Shown here piece after piece: positions 9,481 through 19,400 of a DNA stretch of 64,000 nucleotides. Made by a program: the position numbers and the translations under genes. Source of the DNA: Nonomuraea sp. NBC_00507 (GTDB taxonomy: Bacteria; Actinomycetota; Actinomycetes; Streptosporangiales; Streptosporangiaceae); NCBI RefSeq assembly GCF_036013525.1, contig NZ_CP107853.1:4650001-4714000 (forward strand), in the 5' to 3' direction. Positions within the stretch are counted from its first letter, which is position 1. Every line of letters begins with the position of its first letter. The notes under the pieces are model-generated. The model made no database searches. It worked only from the letters and a program-made list of their open reading frames with translations, and was not told the origin of the DNA.

Positions 9481-9882
9481 GATCGCGTGCCTCTACCACC
9501 CGCCGGCCGCGTACCCGTGCAGAGCGTCTACGACAGCCACGCCATGTGGCGGGCGATGCTGTAGCCCCCGACTCGCCAAGCCGAGACACCTCCCGGCCTC
9601 TCCCGCTTCGGGCGTGACGCCTTGCGACGGCTGCTCAGATGCCATCGACGGTGACGACTACAGGGTCTGGTCGTCAGCAGTTCCCGTTGGTTCCGGGTGC
9701 CGCCGAGCTACGTGACAGTTGACGGCCCGTGTGAATGCCCGGCCGTGATCCGAGGCCGGCTTCCTGAACCCTCGTGCCGGGCAAAATGAGCACTTTGCGG
9801 ACACGGGCCGGCCTGGGAATTGAGCAACGATCCACCCGATGCTGGTCCGGCACGATGCCTGACCGAGGGAGGATATACACAC

Positions 9883-10494
9883 ATGCTTGCCAAGCCTTCC
9901 TCTCCGCAGGAGCGCAGCGCCGCCGCCCGCGCCCGGCTTCTGGCCGCCGCCGACGAGCTCTTCTACGCCGAGGGCATCCATGCGGTCGGCATCGACCGCG
10001 TCATCCAGCACGCCGGCGTCGCCAAGGCCACCCTCTACAACACCTTCGGTAGTAAGGAAGAACTGGTGCGCGCCTACCTGCGGGCTCGCCACGCCGCCAC
10101 GCGGGAGCACATGAGCCGCGAGCTCGAGCGGCGCTACCGCACGCCACGGGAGCGCCTTACCGGGGTCTTCGAGGTGCAGGGCCTGTCCTTCACCGCCCCG
10201 GGCTTTCGCGGCTCCGCCTTCGTCACCGCTGGCGCCAACACGCCACCCGGCGGGGCTGTCGAGGAGGTGTCCTCCGACTACCGCGCCTGGCTGCACTCGC
10301 TCTTCCACGATCTCGCCGAACAGGCCGGGGCCAACGATCCCAGGGGGTTGGCCCGCCAACTCGTCCTGCTGTACGACGGCGCGGGCATCAGTGCCTGGCT
10401 GGATCACGACCCGAGCGCCGAAACCACCGCCCGTTCCGTTGCTCAAGCGCTTGTCGATATCGCGATACCCGGGCCCATAGCCGTGTCTTCGTGA
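9883..10494 (+). CDS. TetR/AcrR-family transcriptional regulator
   Basis: A 203-residue regulator. The N-terminal HTH is plain: LLAAADELFYAEGIHAVGIDRVIQHAGVAKATLYNTFGSKEELV. The C-terminal ligand domain is of ordinary length and carries no signature that would name an effector. The ATG at 9883 follows a GAGGGAGGA ribosome binding site; an upstream in-frame ATG at 9820 lacks one. It converges with the LLM oxidoreductase and shares a terminator with it. Its target is not evident; the nearest complete candidate upstream is the FAD monooxygenase at 7779-9191. Confidence 0.88.
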   Translation: MLAKPSSPQERSAAARARLLAAADELFYAEGIHAVGIDRVIQHAGVAKATLYNTFGSKEELVRAYLRARHAATREHMSRELERRYRTPRERLTGVFEVQGLSFTAPGFRGSAFVTAGANTPPGGAVEEVSSDYRAWLHSLFHDLAEQAGANDPRGLARQLVLLYDGAGISAWLDHDPSAETTARSVAQALVDIAIPGPIAVSS

Positions 10495-10569
10495 TGGCAC
10501 TTGGTCACTTCTGGGGACCGGGTTTCGCGCCGGGGCCGCGCGCCAGTAGCGCTCGAAGGTCCGCTCCGG

Positions 10570-10591
10570 ACGGGCGTCTCAGGACGCCCGT
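10570..10591. terminator. hairpin between convergent genes
   Basis: Perfect 9-bp inverted repeat ACGGGCGTC / GACGCCCGT with a 4-base loop, between the convergent TetR gene and the LLM oxidoreductase. It overlaps the stop codon of the latter. The symmetry suits a bidirectional terminator; there is no T-run, as is common in high-GC actinomycetes. Confidence 0.55.
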
Positions 10592-11496
10592 AGGCCGGTG
10601 ATGACGGACTCGGCCAGCTCCAGCAGATCCTCGCGTGACCTCGCCGACGCCTGCACGTCGACGAGGGCCTCGTCGGCGCCCACCTCGGCCACGGCGCGCA
10701 GATACTCGACGACCTGGTCCACCGTGCCCACATGGGGCACCTGAACCGGCGCGGCCGCCTCGGCGACGATCGCCGGGTTCACCCGTACCACCATCCGCAG
10801 CTCCGACGGGTCGCGGCCCGCGCGCTCTGCCGCCCCCAGCACCATGCCCCATGCGTTCCGCAGGTCGGACGGCGGCAGCGCCACCCCGAGCCAGCCGTCG
10901 GCACGCCGGCCGACGCGTTCGAGTGCCGCCGGGGTGAAGCCCGCCAGCAGGACCGGCGGGCGTGGCCGCTGCGCGGGCTTCAGCCGGACGTGGGACGGCG
11001 GCACCGTCCACAGCGCGCCCTTGTGCTCCACCACGTCCTCCGTCCAGACGGCCTCCATGACGTCGAGCGCCTCCTCCAGCCGGGCACCCCGCCCTTCCCA
11101 GGGCACTCCCGTCGCGGTGTACTCGTCGCGCAGCCAGCCCAGCCCGATGCCGACGTCCAGCCGCCCGCCGCTGAGCAGGTCGAGCGAGGCGAGACTGCGC
11201 GCGAGCAGGACGGGCGGCTGCCACAGGGCGTTGAGCGTGCTGGTGCCCAGCCGCACCTCGCACGTGTTGACGGCCGCCAGCGTCAGCGCCGCCAGCGGGT
11301 CGAAGAACGTCGCGAAGGCGGGCGGCATCGTGCCGTCGCCGCCCGGGTAGGGGTCGCTGGGCGTCAGCGGCGCGAGGATCCGGTCTGCCGTCCACAGGCT
11401 GTCGTAGCCCATCTCCTCGAGCCGCGCGCTCGCGCCGCCGATGAACTTCGGGTCGGCGAATGCGCCGTATTGAGGGACAGCGAAGCCGATACGCAT
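10579..11496 (-). CDS. LLM-class (F420-dependent type) oxidoreductase
   Basis: A 305-residue luciferase-like TIM-barrel protein. The N-terminus MRIGFAVPQYGAFADP and YDSLWTADRIL around residues 34-44 are typical of F420-dependent LLM enzymes in actinobacteria. The mid-protein LDVGIGLGWLRDEYTATGV contains the conserved GLGW..EY block, and RPPVLLAGFTPAAL follows in the usual place. It likely reduces or oxidises a small organic substrate with F420 or FMN; the choice is not visible. It is a single gene with no clear operon partner. Confidence 0.88.
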   Translation of the reverse strand: MRIGFAVPQYGAFADPKFIGGASARLEEMGYDSLWTADRILAPLTPSDPYPGGDGTMPPAFATFFDPLAALTLAAVNTCEVRLGTSTLNALWQPPVLLARSLASLDLLSGGRLDVGIGLGWLRDEYTATGVPWEGRGARLEEALDVMEAVWTEDVVEHKGALWTVPPSHVRLKPAQRPRPPVLLAGFTPAALERVGRRADGWLGVALPPSDLRNAWGMVLGAAERAGRDPSELRMVVRVNPAIVAEAAAPVQVPHVGTVDQVVEYLRAVAEVGADEALVDVQASARSREDLLELAESVITGLRAS

Positions 11497-11689
11497 ACGG
11501 GGCTCCCTAGACGATTGTGCGGCCCGAGTGGTCGCCGTGCGCTCGGGACCCTAACCAGGCTCGTTGCTCAGAGGGCAGGTCATCGGCTGCTCAGTCCTTG
11601 CTCAGGTGAGCAGGAACTTGGCGTCCGATCGACCTGGCAAGTGAGGCCACGCCCCGACCAACTAGAGGGTGGACGGAATGGGCCAGAAA

Positions 11690-12168
11690 GGGACCGCCCC
11701 TGCGGCCAAAACTGAGCGATGCGGCGCCGTGGCGCAGGTCGTGCAGGCGGATGGGCGGCAGGCCGGCCAGGGTTTCGGCGTCCAGGGCGATGGTGCGCAC
11801 GGAGGCGTCGGTCTTGGGGGTGCCCCGTGCACTTGCCAAGCCAATTGCACGAGCTGCCAGTTGACTGTGAGGGCTTGGCCGTTCACATCGACTTCCTTCC
11901 AGCGCAGCCCGCAGGCTTCACCGCGGCGGAGCCCGCGCAGGGCAATGAGCCGATACAGGGCGAACAGTCGGTGGCGTTGGGCTTCTTCGAGGAACAGGCG
12001 GATCTGGGCGGGTGTCCAGACCGTCACCGGGGAGGGGCGCGGCACGCTGGTGTAGGCGTCGATCGGATCGACCCGCCGACCGCCCCGGCGCTGCTTCTCG
12101 GTGCGTCGATACTCATGGAAGCCGGCCTGCCAGGTGCGGACCCGCCCGGTCCTCGGTCCACACCAGAG
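11690..12168 (-). pseudogene. tyrosine integrase, frameshifted
   Basis: The minus strand encodes integrase core text: VWTPAQIRLFLEEAQRHRLFALYRLIALRGLRRGEACGLRW, which contains the first catalytic Arg (LRRGE). After a frame change near 11850 it continues as KTDASVRTIALDAETLAGL and then LPPIRLHDLRHGAASL, the HxxRH box, at about 11743. The N-terminal SAM-like domain is only partly present and the final catalytic Tyr is not found. It lies in frame behind an aldo/keto reductase fragment. Confidence 0.7.
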
Positions 12169-12297
12169 CCACAGGTCGCCGTGGAAGTCCTGGGCGATGT
12201 CGTGGACCCAGACGATGTCCAGCCGGTCGATGCCCAGGCGCTTGAGGCTGTCCTCGATCGAGCGCTCGGTGGCCGCAGTGGTCCACTCGTCGAGCAT
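12169..12297 (-). pseudogene. aldo/keto reductase fragment
   Basis: About 43 codons read RMLDEWTT...RSIEDSLKRLGI then DRLDIVWVHDIAQDFHGD. This is the RSIEDSL.RLG.D..D...VHD signature of the D-threo-aldose-1-dehydrogenase-like aldo/keto reductases. No other part of the barrel is present. It is joined in frame to the integrase remnant, giving a 248-codon chimeric frame. Confidence 0.6.
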
Positions 12298-12522
12298 CCG
12301 GTTCGGGTACGCGCCGACCGTCATGCCCCAGGCGATCGCGGCCGAGGCCATCAGGGCGCTGTGGCGGCGGGCAAGGGTGAACGTCCCTGACAACAGTCCC
12401 GCCGCCACGCCGGCTGGGTAGGCGGCGTCCCAAGGCTGCCGCTCAAGCTTGATTGATTCTCACCCCGCATGATACGAATTGCGCAAATATCGGACTGGTC
12501 CGTAAATGGAAGGCAGCCCCCC

Positions 12523-14427
12523 ATGCCGTTCAACGCAGTCGTCGCGGGCGTCATGGCCGCCGTCCTGACGACCGGCGCACCAGCGCCGGTCGTCGAGGAC
12601 CTGGGCCCCGCGTCGTCGGTCACCTCGATCAATGGGTCGGAGTTCGTCGGCGACAAGCTCTACGTCGCCACCGGCGGCATCAAACCGACCAGGATCGGCG
12701 CCTACGACCCCGCTCAGCGCAAGGTCACCTCCATCACCGAGCTGCCCTCGGGCGATGGTGCCTGGGCCACCGCCGTCGTCGGCACCGACCTCTACGTCGG
12801 CACGTACACGCCCGGCGACATCCACAAGGTGGACACCACCACCGGGACGGCCACGAAGGTCGCCGACGTCAAGCCGGACAACTTCGTCTGGTCCATGGCC
12901 GCTTCCGGCGACGGCAAGCTCTACGCGGGCACCTACCCGGGCGGCAGGGTCGTCGAATACGACACCGCCACCGGCCAGACCCGCGACTTCGGCCAGGCGG
13001 CCGCTGGCGAGCAGTACGTTCGCAGCATCGCGGTCGACGACACCACGATCTACGCCGGAGTCGGCGCACACGCGCATCTGATCGCCATCGACCGGGCCAC
13101 CGGAGCCAAGCGCGAGATCCTCCCGCCCGAGCTGGCCGACCGCACTTTCGTCGCCACGCTCACCTTGAAGCAGGGGCTGCTCGCGGCCGGCCTGTCGGCG
13201 ACCGGTGACATGCTGCTCATGGACACGGCAGACCCGTCGAAGTACACGGTGGTCGACGCGCCAGGCGACTCCTACGTGACCGCCATCGAGATCGACGCGG
13301 CCAACAACGACGTCTACTTCGGTACGCGTCCCTCGGGCACGCTCTACCGCTACGACCGCGACACCGCCGAGCTGGAGAAGCTGGTCGTGCCGTACGACGG
13401 GGCGTATTTCAACCGGATCTTCCTGCGCGGGGGCAAGGTCGTCGCGGTGCTCACCAGCCAGGTCGTCGAATACGACCCGGCCACCAAGGAGCTGACCGGC
13501 GTCGACCTCACCCAGGCCGGCATGCCGCCCGCGCCGGAACTCGCCATGGCCATCACGGCGACCGAGGATCAGGTACTCGTCAGCGGCAAGGCCGGGATCC
13601 AGGTGCACGATCTGGCCACCGGCACGAGCACGCGCACCTTCCTGCCAGGCGAGGCCAAGGTGATGACCCCGATCCACGACCAGGTCTACCTGTCCGTCTA
13701 TACCCTTGCGTACCTGTTCAGCATGCGGCCTGACGGCTCCGACCTGCAGCGCCTCACCCGCGTCGGCGCCGACCAGAACCGGCCGCTGGCCGCGCACTAC
13801 GACAGGCTTACCCGCCGCCTGCTGGTCGGCACCCAGCCGGAGTACGGCCTGCACGGTGGCGCCCTGGCCCTCTACGACCCGCCCAAGAACGCCGTCGAGG
13901 CCTTCCGCGACGTCGTCGAGAACCAGTCGATCAGTGCGATCACCAGCTTGCTCGGCACCGCCTACGTGGGCAGTGAGATCTACGGCGGCCTCGGCACTAC
14001 TCCGATCGAGCCCGAGGCCAAGCTCGCCGCCTTCGACCTGCGCACCAAGCAGGTCCGATGGAGCCTGGTCCCGGTGCCAGGAGCCAAGCGGATCAGCGCG
14101 CTGACCGAGCAGCGCGGCAAGCTGTACGGCATCGCCTCCACCGGAGTCGTCTTCGAGTTCGACCCCTGGCACAAGAAGGTCATCAGGACCGTCCCGGTGC
14201 CGGTGACGGGTGGGGGCAGCGGCTCGCTGGTCGAGGCCGGCGGCAAGATCTACGGCTCCGACGGCAATCAGGTCTACCGCCTGGACACCAGGACCATGAC
14301 CGTTTCCACGGTCGTGTCCGGGCTAGCCGCCCAGGCGTACGGCACGCAACCGCTGCTGGCGGCCTCGCCTGACGGCAGCAGCCTCTACGCGCTCAAGGCA
14401 CGTAACCTCGTTCGGATCAAGCTCTGA
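12523..14427 (+). CDS. secreted beta-propeller (PQQ/BamB-like) protein
   Basis: A 634-residue protein built of repeated ~45-residue blade units: GDKLYVATG..., GTDLYVGTY..., DGKLYAGTYPGGRVVEYD and GKLYGIASTGVVFEFD. This is the pattern of PQQ-like or quinoprotein-type propellers. A short hydrophobic N-terminus (residues 4-16) may act as a signal sequence. GGAAGG before the ATG at 12523 supports this start over an in-frame ATG at 12469. No PQQ ligand set or catalytic motif is recognisable, so it may be a binding or scaffold protein. It stands alone. Confidence 0.75.
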   Translation: MPFNAVVAGVMAAVLTTGAPAPVVEDLGPASSVTSINGSEFVGDKLYVATGGIKPTRIGAYDPAQRKVTSITELPSGDGAWATAVVGTDLYVGTYTPGDIHKVDTTTGTATKVADVKPDNFVWSMAASGDGKLYAGTYPGGRVVEYDTATGQTRDFGQAAAGEQYVRSIAVDDTTIYAGVGAHAHLIAIDRATGAKREILPPELADRTFVATLTLKQGLLAAGLSATGDMLLMDTADPSKYTVVDAPGDSYVTAIEIDAANNDVYFGTRPSGTLYRYDRDTAELEKLVVPYDGAYFNRIFLRGGKVVAVLTSQVVEYDPATKELTGVDLTQAGMPPAPELAMAITATEDQVLVSGKAGIQVHDLATGTSTRTFLPGEAKVMTPIHDQVYLSVYTLAYLFSMRPDGSDLQRLTRVGADQNRPLAAHYDRLTRRLLVGTQPEYGLHGGALALYDPPKNAVEAFRDVVENQSISAITSLLGTAYVGSEIYGGLGTTPIEPEAKLAAFDLRTKQVRWSLVPVPGAKRISALTEQRGKLYGIASTGVVFEFDPWHKKVIRTVPVPVTGGGSGSLVEAGGKIYGSDGNQVYRLDTRTMTVSTVVSGLAAQAYGTQPLLAASPDGSSLYALKARNLVRIKL

Positions 14428-14441
14428 CACGTGAATCCACA

Positions 14442-14461
14442 CGCGTCCTGATCGCATAGGC
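14442..14461. repeat. 20-bp sequence repeated at 21200-21219
   Basis: Twenty identical bases occur here, after the propeller gene, and at 21200-21219, spanning the stop codon of the SnoaL-like gene. Flanks differ. It may be the relic of a duplicated gene end. Confidence 0.6.
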
Positions 14462-14572
14462 GAATACACAGGTGCCGGGACGTCCGCGTGACCCGCAGGA
14501 TCGAGCGCCCAGCGCACTGCAGCGTGCGCGTAGTCCGGACGGTGCTCGGCGTACACAGCGGTCCGCGAGTGA

Positions 14573-15034
14573 GACCTCCGGGAAGGGGGTCATGAGGCGA
14601 TCGTGGCCGCCCCCACCACGCGTGCGGTAAAGCTGGTGGTCCACGACTTCGAGCCCGGCTGGGACGCCTACACCGAGAAGCCCGGCCATCAGCTGCCGGT
14701 GGATCTTGCGTTCGCCGACGTGCACCCCGAGGAGTACCAGGCGCTGGTGATCCCGGGCGGCCGCGCGCCAGAGTACATCCGCACTGATCCCGACGTCGCC
14801 CGTATCGTGTACTACTTCTTCGAGCGCGGCCTGCCGGTGGGCACGATTTGCCACGGCCCGCAGGTGCCGGCCGCGCTTGGCCTGCTGCGCGGCCGTACCA
14901 CGGCGGCGTTCCCGCCGTCGAGGACCGACATGGAGATGGCCGGCGCGATGGTCTCCTGTCGTGGCTGGCCGGACCTGCCTGAATGGTCGCGTGCCTTCAT
15001 GCGCGTGCTGGAGGGCGCGAACGTGTCGTTGTGA
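14573..15034 (+). pseudogene. DJ-1/PfpI-family protein, truncated
   Basis: The frame encodes most of a DJ-1/PfpI domain: EYQALVIPGGRAPEYIRTDP, then GTICHGPQVPAALGLL with the nucleophile Cys in ICHGP. The first beta-alpha unit (about 30 residues) is missing because a TGA at 14570 interrupts the frame in a region that still reads like the family. About ten residues before SCRGWPDLPEW are also absent compared with relatives as I remember them. A GTG at 14603 could start a 143-residue product, but it would lack the N-terminal strand. I judge it a decaying gene. Confidence 0.6.
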
Positions 15035-15720
15035 GGTGGTTCGGTGCGCGCTCGGTTTCCGATCCGCCGGGCCAGTTGCAGGATCAGGGCCGCGGTCAGG
15101 CCGTGATAGCCGACGTTCATGTCGAAGCCGACGGACAGGACGACGACGGCGGCCATGCAGAGCAGCGTGAAGGCGCGTGCTCGAGGGCGCTGCGCCCCCG
15201 CCGCGGGCGCGACCGGGTCTGCGGGGTTCGGCCGTCGCCGTCCCGGTGCCGGCGGTGGTGCCGGACGCGGGTGCCGTGGCCTCAGCCAGGGCGGAGGCGC
15301 GGCCGCGAGGGATGCCGCCGCTCAACCTGCCGACGGCCAGGCAGCCCGCGCACACGACCAGCCCGGCGGGCGGCGTGAGCAGCCCGCTGATGATGCCGGT
15401 GACGCCCAGGACGGCGGCGATCAACGGGGAGATCCGGTACCCGGGCGGCGAAGCCGAGGGCGATGGGGGAGACGATGGCGGTCGCGGCCGCGGGCAGGGT
15501 GCCGGCCGCGGTGAGTACGGCGCCGATGGCGAACGGCGCCAGGGCGATCAGGACGAGCCGGCCGCCGGCCAGCCGCAGCAGCAGGTCGAGTAACCAGTCG
15601 AGGGTCCCGTTGAGCTGGGCGACGGCGAACAGGGCCGTCACCCCGACGATGAGCACGAAGAAGTCGGCCGGGAAGAACGCCGTCACGTCGTTCGTCGGGA
15701 CGCCGGCGGCGAGCCCGCAT
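15030..15720 (-). pseudogene. MatC/SLC13-like permease remnant with frameshifts
   Basis: Three minus-strand frames in succession encode hydrophobic permease text. FFVLIVGVTALFAVAQLNG and IGAVLTAAGTLPAAATAIV lie around 15455-15690. VLGVTGIISGLLTPPAGLVV starts near 15424. AAVVVLSVGFDMNVGYHGLT lies around 15090-15156. Order and spacing agree with a dicarboxylate/malonate-carrier-like permease of the MatC N-terminal family whose frame has been broken at least twice. The N-terminal part is missing. Confidence 0.55.
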
Positions 15721-15779
15721 GCCGTCCTGGTGCCCGAGATCGGCCAGTTCGCCGAGGCCGCCCGGTGGGCTTTCAGGCG

Positions 15780-16130
15780 CACTTCGTCGAGCCGGCGCCG
15801 GACATGATGGCTGGGTGCGACGTCGTCCAGCGGCTGGATGTCGCGCTTCGCCCGGCACATGGCCACCGTGCCCTCCACCGAGGCGACGATCAGGGTGCGG
15901 GCCGCCGTCCGGGCCCAGCGCGTCGGCCAGCAGGTTCTCCCAGATGGTGAAGACCGCGGCCGCGGCGGCCATCGCCTCGGCCTCGCCTTCCAGCGGTGGC
16001 TCTTCGACCGCCACGCCCAGCACCGGGCAGCCGCGCGGAAGTCGCTGTCGAGCACCATCTGCCACCACGAGGCCAGAAAGGCGCGCAACCCGGCAACAGG
16101 CCCTGCCTCCAGCTCGCGTTTCAGCGCCGC
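15780..16130 (-). pseudogene. TetR regulator C-terminal remnant
   Basis: Across two frames the minus strand reads LRAFLASWWQMVLDSDFR (the residue before it differs by frame), then GCPVLGVAVEEPPLEGEAEAM, then LIVASVEGTVAMCRAKRDIQPL. Together these are the ligand-binding C-terminal half of a YxaF/LmrA-like TetR regulator. The DNA-binding half is gone. Frame changes occur near 16020 and 15890. It probably once controlled the neighbouring permease. Confidence 0.55.
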
Positions 16131-16131
16131 G

Positions 16132-16262
16132 GCGACAGGTGCGGGCGTAGCGCTGTTTCAGCAGGTCGCGGTGGCAGCGCAGGATGGTGTCCGGACGCAC
16201 GAGGAGCCGCGGCCGGCGCAGGACCTCGCGAGGCAGCGATGTCAGGAGCGCGGTGAACAGCC
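16132..16262 (-). pseudogene. transposase fragment
   Basis: About 43 codons read LFTALLTSLPREVLRR then PRLLVRPDTILRCHRDLLKQRYARTCRR. This matches the start of the integrase-type transposases that begin with a homeodomain-like segment and the LLVRPDTILRWHRDL motif. The catalytic DDE domain is missing. It abuts the TetR remnant and may mark the recombination point that removed it. Confidence 0.5.
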
Positions 16263-16403
16263 CTCCAGGTGCCGTCCGCCTGCGCCTCAATGTCGCGGAA
16301 CTCATCGAGCCGCGTAGATGCTTCGAAGAACGTGCAGCTCAAACCGGGGTGCGATGGGTCTTGACGCGGTACAGAGCATAGGCGGGTTCTCCCCGTTGGG
16401 ACG

Positions 16404-19400
16404 CTATGAGCGCATGTGGGGTTGGTGGGTTGATCCACAGGGGTCGGTCAGCGCGGACGCGCGGATCGTCAGGATGGCCGCCTGCTCGTGGTCACCGGGC
16501 CGGTCGCGGCGCCTGAGGGTGGTGGCCAGCTCGCGGGCGCTCGCCGCGGCGAAGGGACGCAGTCCGGCCTCCTCATTGCGCCGCAGCGCCGCTCCGAGAT
16601 GGTCGGCTGCGCCGTCCAGGTCGCCGTATGCCCTGGCCAGCAGGCCGATGTGGTGTCCGGCGAATCCGGCGATCGTGATCCCCGTGCCGCCGATCACGAT
16701 CCGGTCCGCGTAGGGCACCAGGTGTGTGAGCAGGTCGTAGGCGGCGTCCGCCGGGCCCAGCTCGGACCACAGCTCCGCGCGGATCGCCTGGTGGGTCAGC
16801 CATAGGTAGTCCATCGGCACCTCCGGCTGCTGCCGCCACGCGCCGAGCGCGGACCGCGCCTGATCGGCCCGGCCCGAACGCAGCAGTGCCAGCGCGTGCC
16901 ACTCGCGCAACAGGGCGAGACCGGTGGCGGCGGCGGCCTCGGCCAGCAGCGGCTCGATCGCCGGCAAGGTGCCTCGGGCCAGGTTCAGCGTCGCCGTCAC
17001 GGCGATCGGGACCTCGGTGGCGCCGGCGACGGTGGTGCCCGCGTGGAACTCGTGAGCCTTCGCGATCGCCCGTTCAGCCTCGGCGAACCGGCCGCGGGCG
17101 ATGTCAGCCACCGCTCCGGCCCAGTCGAGCACGACCAACGCCGGGGCGAGCGCGTACGTCTGCGCCAGCTCCCGAGCACGCCGGTAGTCGTGCAGTCCCG
17201 CGGCGATGTCGCCCTGCTCGATCTGGTCTCGCCCGCGGAACACCAGCGCGCGGGCGAGGGCGGCCGGATCGTCTGCGGAGCCGGGCAGGCCGGCCAGCTC
17301 GGCGAGCTCGCGCGCCGCGGACAGCCGTTCGGCCAGCAGCTGGGGTCGCTCGTAGGCGACATGGCGGAGTTCGAGCACGCGAGCCAGGTCAGCCCGGCTG
17401 CCGTGGGCCCGAGCCAGGGATTCGGCCTCGGTGGACAGGGCCACGGTGCGGCCGGTGGTGTCCGTACCGTAGTAGAGCTCTGCCGCGAGAGCGGCGAGTA
17501 GCCGTGCCCGTAGCGCCTGGTGTCCCGGGGGAAGCTCCCGGACCAGCCGCTCGAACAGCGTAACGCCCGAGACGTCCACCACCCGGTACTCGCGCCAGCT
17601 CCAGACGGCGTCGGCGGTGGTCGCCACCGCGGCCCGCGCTGCCGCGACGACGTCCCCACCCGCGAGGGCCACCTCGGCTGCCTCGCGCGTGGCTTCCCAC
17701 GCCTGCTGGTCGTAGCCGGCGCGCCTGCGGGCCAGTGCGAGGCCGATGAGCACGTCGTACCGGTCGGTGGCAGTGGCGGTGGGGTCTCGGGTCAGCGCGG
17801 TCAACGCGGCCTCCTGCAGGCGGGCGGCCTCCGCGGGAGCGGGCTGCCGCGCCGCGAGCGCCGACGCCCGCAACGCGTGAGTCCAGGCGGCGCGGGCGTG
17901 CCCGGCCCCGGCCAGGCCGTGGTGGTGGGCGAGTTCGGCGGAGCGCGTCTCGCCCGCCGCGCCGGACCGCTCCTCGATCACCTTGGCGATCGCCGCGTGC
18001 AGCCGGCGGCGCTCACCCGGCGGCAGCCGCACGTAGACGGCCTCCCGGACCAGGCCATGCGTGAACCGGTGGCGCGTACCGTCCGCCACGATCAAGCCCG
18101 CCAGCAGGGCGGCTTCGGTGGCGTTCATCGCGGCGTCCACGGTCAGCCCCGACGCCGCCTCGACGAGATCGACATCGAACGTCGGTCCCCACGCCGCGGC
18201 CGTCGCCAGCAGGGTCTCCGCGTCGTCGGGCAGCCGGGAGATCCGCCGCCGCACGACGTCCTGCACCCCGTCAGGCACCTTCAGCGCAAGCACGGTGCCT
18301 GGCGTGGTGAGGAGGCGTTCGTCCGCAAGCAGCCGCACAAGCTCCCCGAGGAAGAACGGATTGCCGTTCGTGCGTTCCCCCAACGCCGCGGAGACTTCGT
18401 CCGCGATTTCCACGCCGTGCAGGAGCCGGACATAGGCCCGTACCCCCGCCTGGTCCAGCCCGCGCAGACCGGCCCGGACGAGGCCGGCGCGGGTGAGCTC
18501 GGCCAGTGTCTCGACCAGCTCCTGCGTGTGGTCGGCCTGGGCGTCGCGGCTGGTCAGGAGCAGTACGACCGGCAGGTCGGCGAGCATCGCGCCGAGCCGA
18601 CGGGCCAGGTTCAGCGTGTCGCCGTCCGCCCAGTGCAAATCGTCGAGCACCAGCAGGGTCGGTCCCGCGTCACGCAGCAGCGCGGCCGTGGCCTCGGCCA
18701 GCCGGAAGGCCGCCATCTCGACACCCGTCGCCGTGATGGTGGCGGCCGGATCGTTGTCGGAGCCGGGCAGCAGGGCCGCCAGGGCCGGTAGCCGGGCCGC
18801 CGGCCCGGCGGCGCGCAGGAGCGGGCCCAAGGCTTGCGACCACGGCCACAGGGCGGGAGCCCCCACGGCTTCCTCGCATCGTCCCCATCCGGTATGTAAG
18901 CCCATCGCGGTGGCGGTCGCGGTGAGGGCGCGGGCCAGACCGGTCTTGCCGATGCCTGGTTCCCCAGTCAGCAGAACCACGGTGCCGCGACCGGCGCTCG
19001 CATCGACGAGATAGCCGGTGAGGCGTGCCTGCCACTCCTCCCGGCCGACCAGCCCGGCCGCGTCGGCGCGTGGCCTGGCGTCCGCCGATGCGCCGTATGC
19101 CGGGGGCGTGACGGGAGCGGGCCTGGCCTCCAGCGACGGTTCGTGGCGCAGCACCGCCTCCTCGAGCCGTCTCAGCTCCGGACCTGGGTCCACGCCGAGC
19201 TCCTCGGCGAGGAGCCGCCTGGCCCGCCGTAGCGCGTCGAGCGCCTCCCCTTGGCGCTGGGACCGGTACAGGGCAACCGCGAGCAGCCCCCAGGCCGCTT
19301 CACGGAGCGGCTGCGCGGCCACCAGTTGCTCGATCTCTCCCACCAGCCGGGCGTGCACGCCGAGAGCGAGCTCGGCGCGGAACCGATCCTCCGTGGCCAG

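Noticed and set aside
9142..9564. Plus-strand frame across the start of the FAD monooxygenase
   Set aside because: It overlaps an intact minus-strand gene and a racemase fossil read on the minus strand; no motif.
12460..14172. 570-codon minus-strand frame opposite the propeller gene
   Set aside because: Low-complexity Gly/Asp/Val text and no start signal; the plus strand has clear blade repeats.
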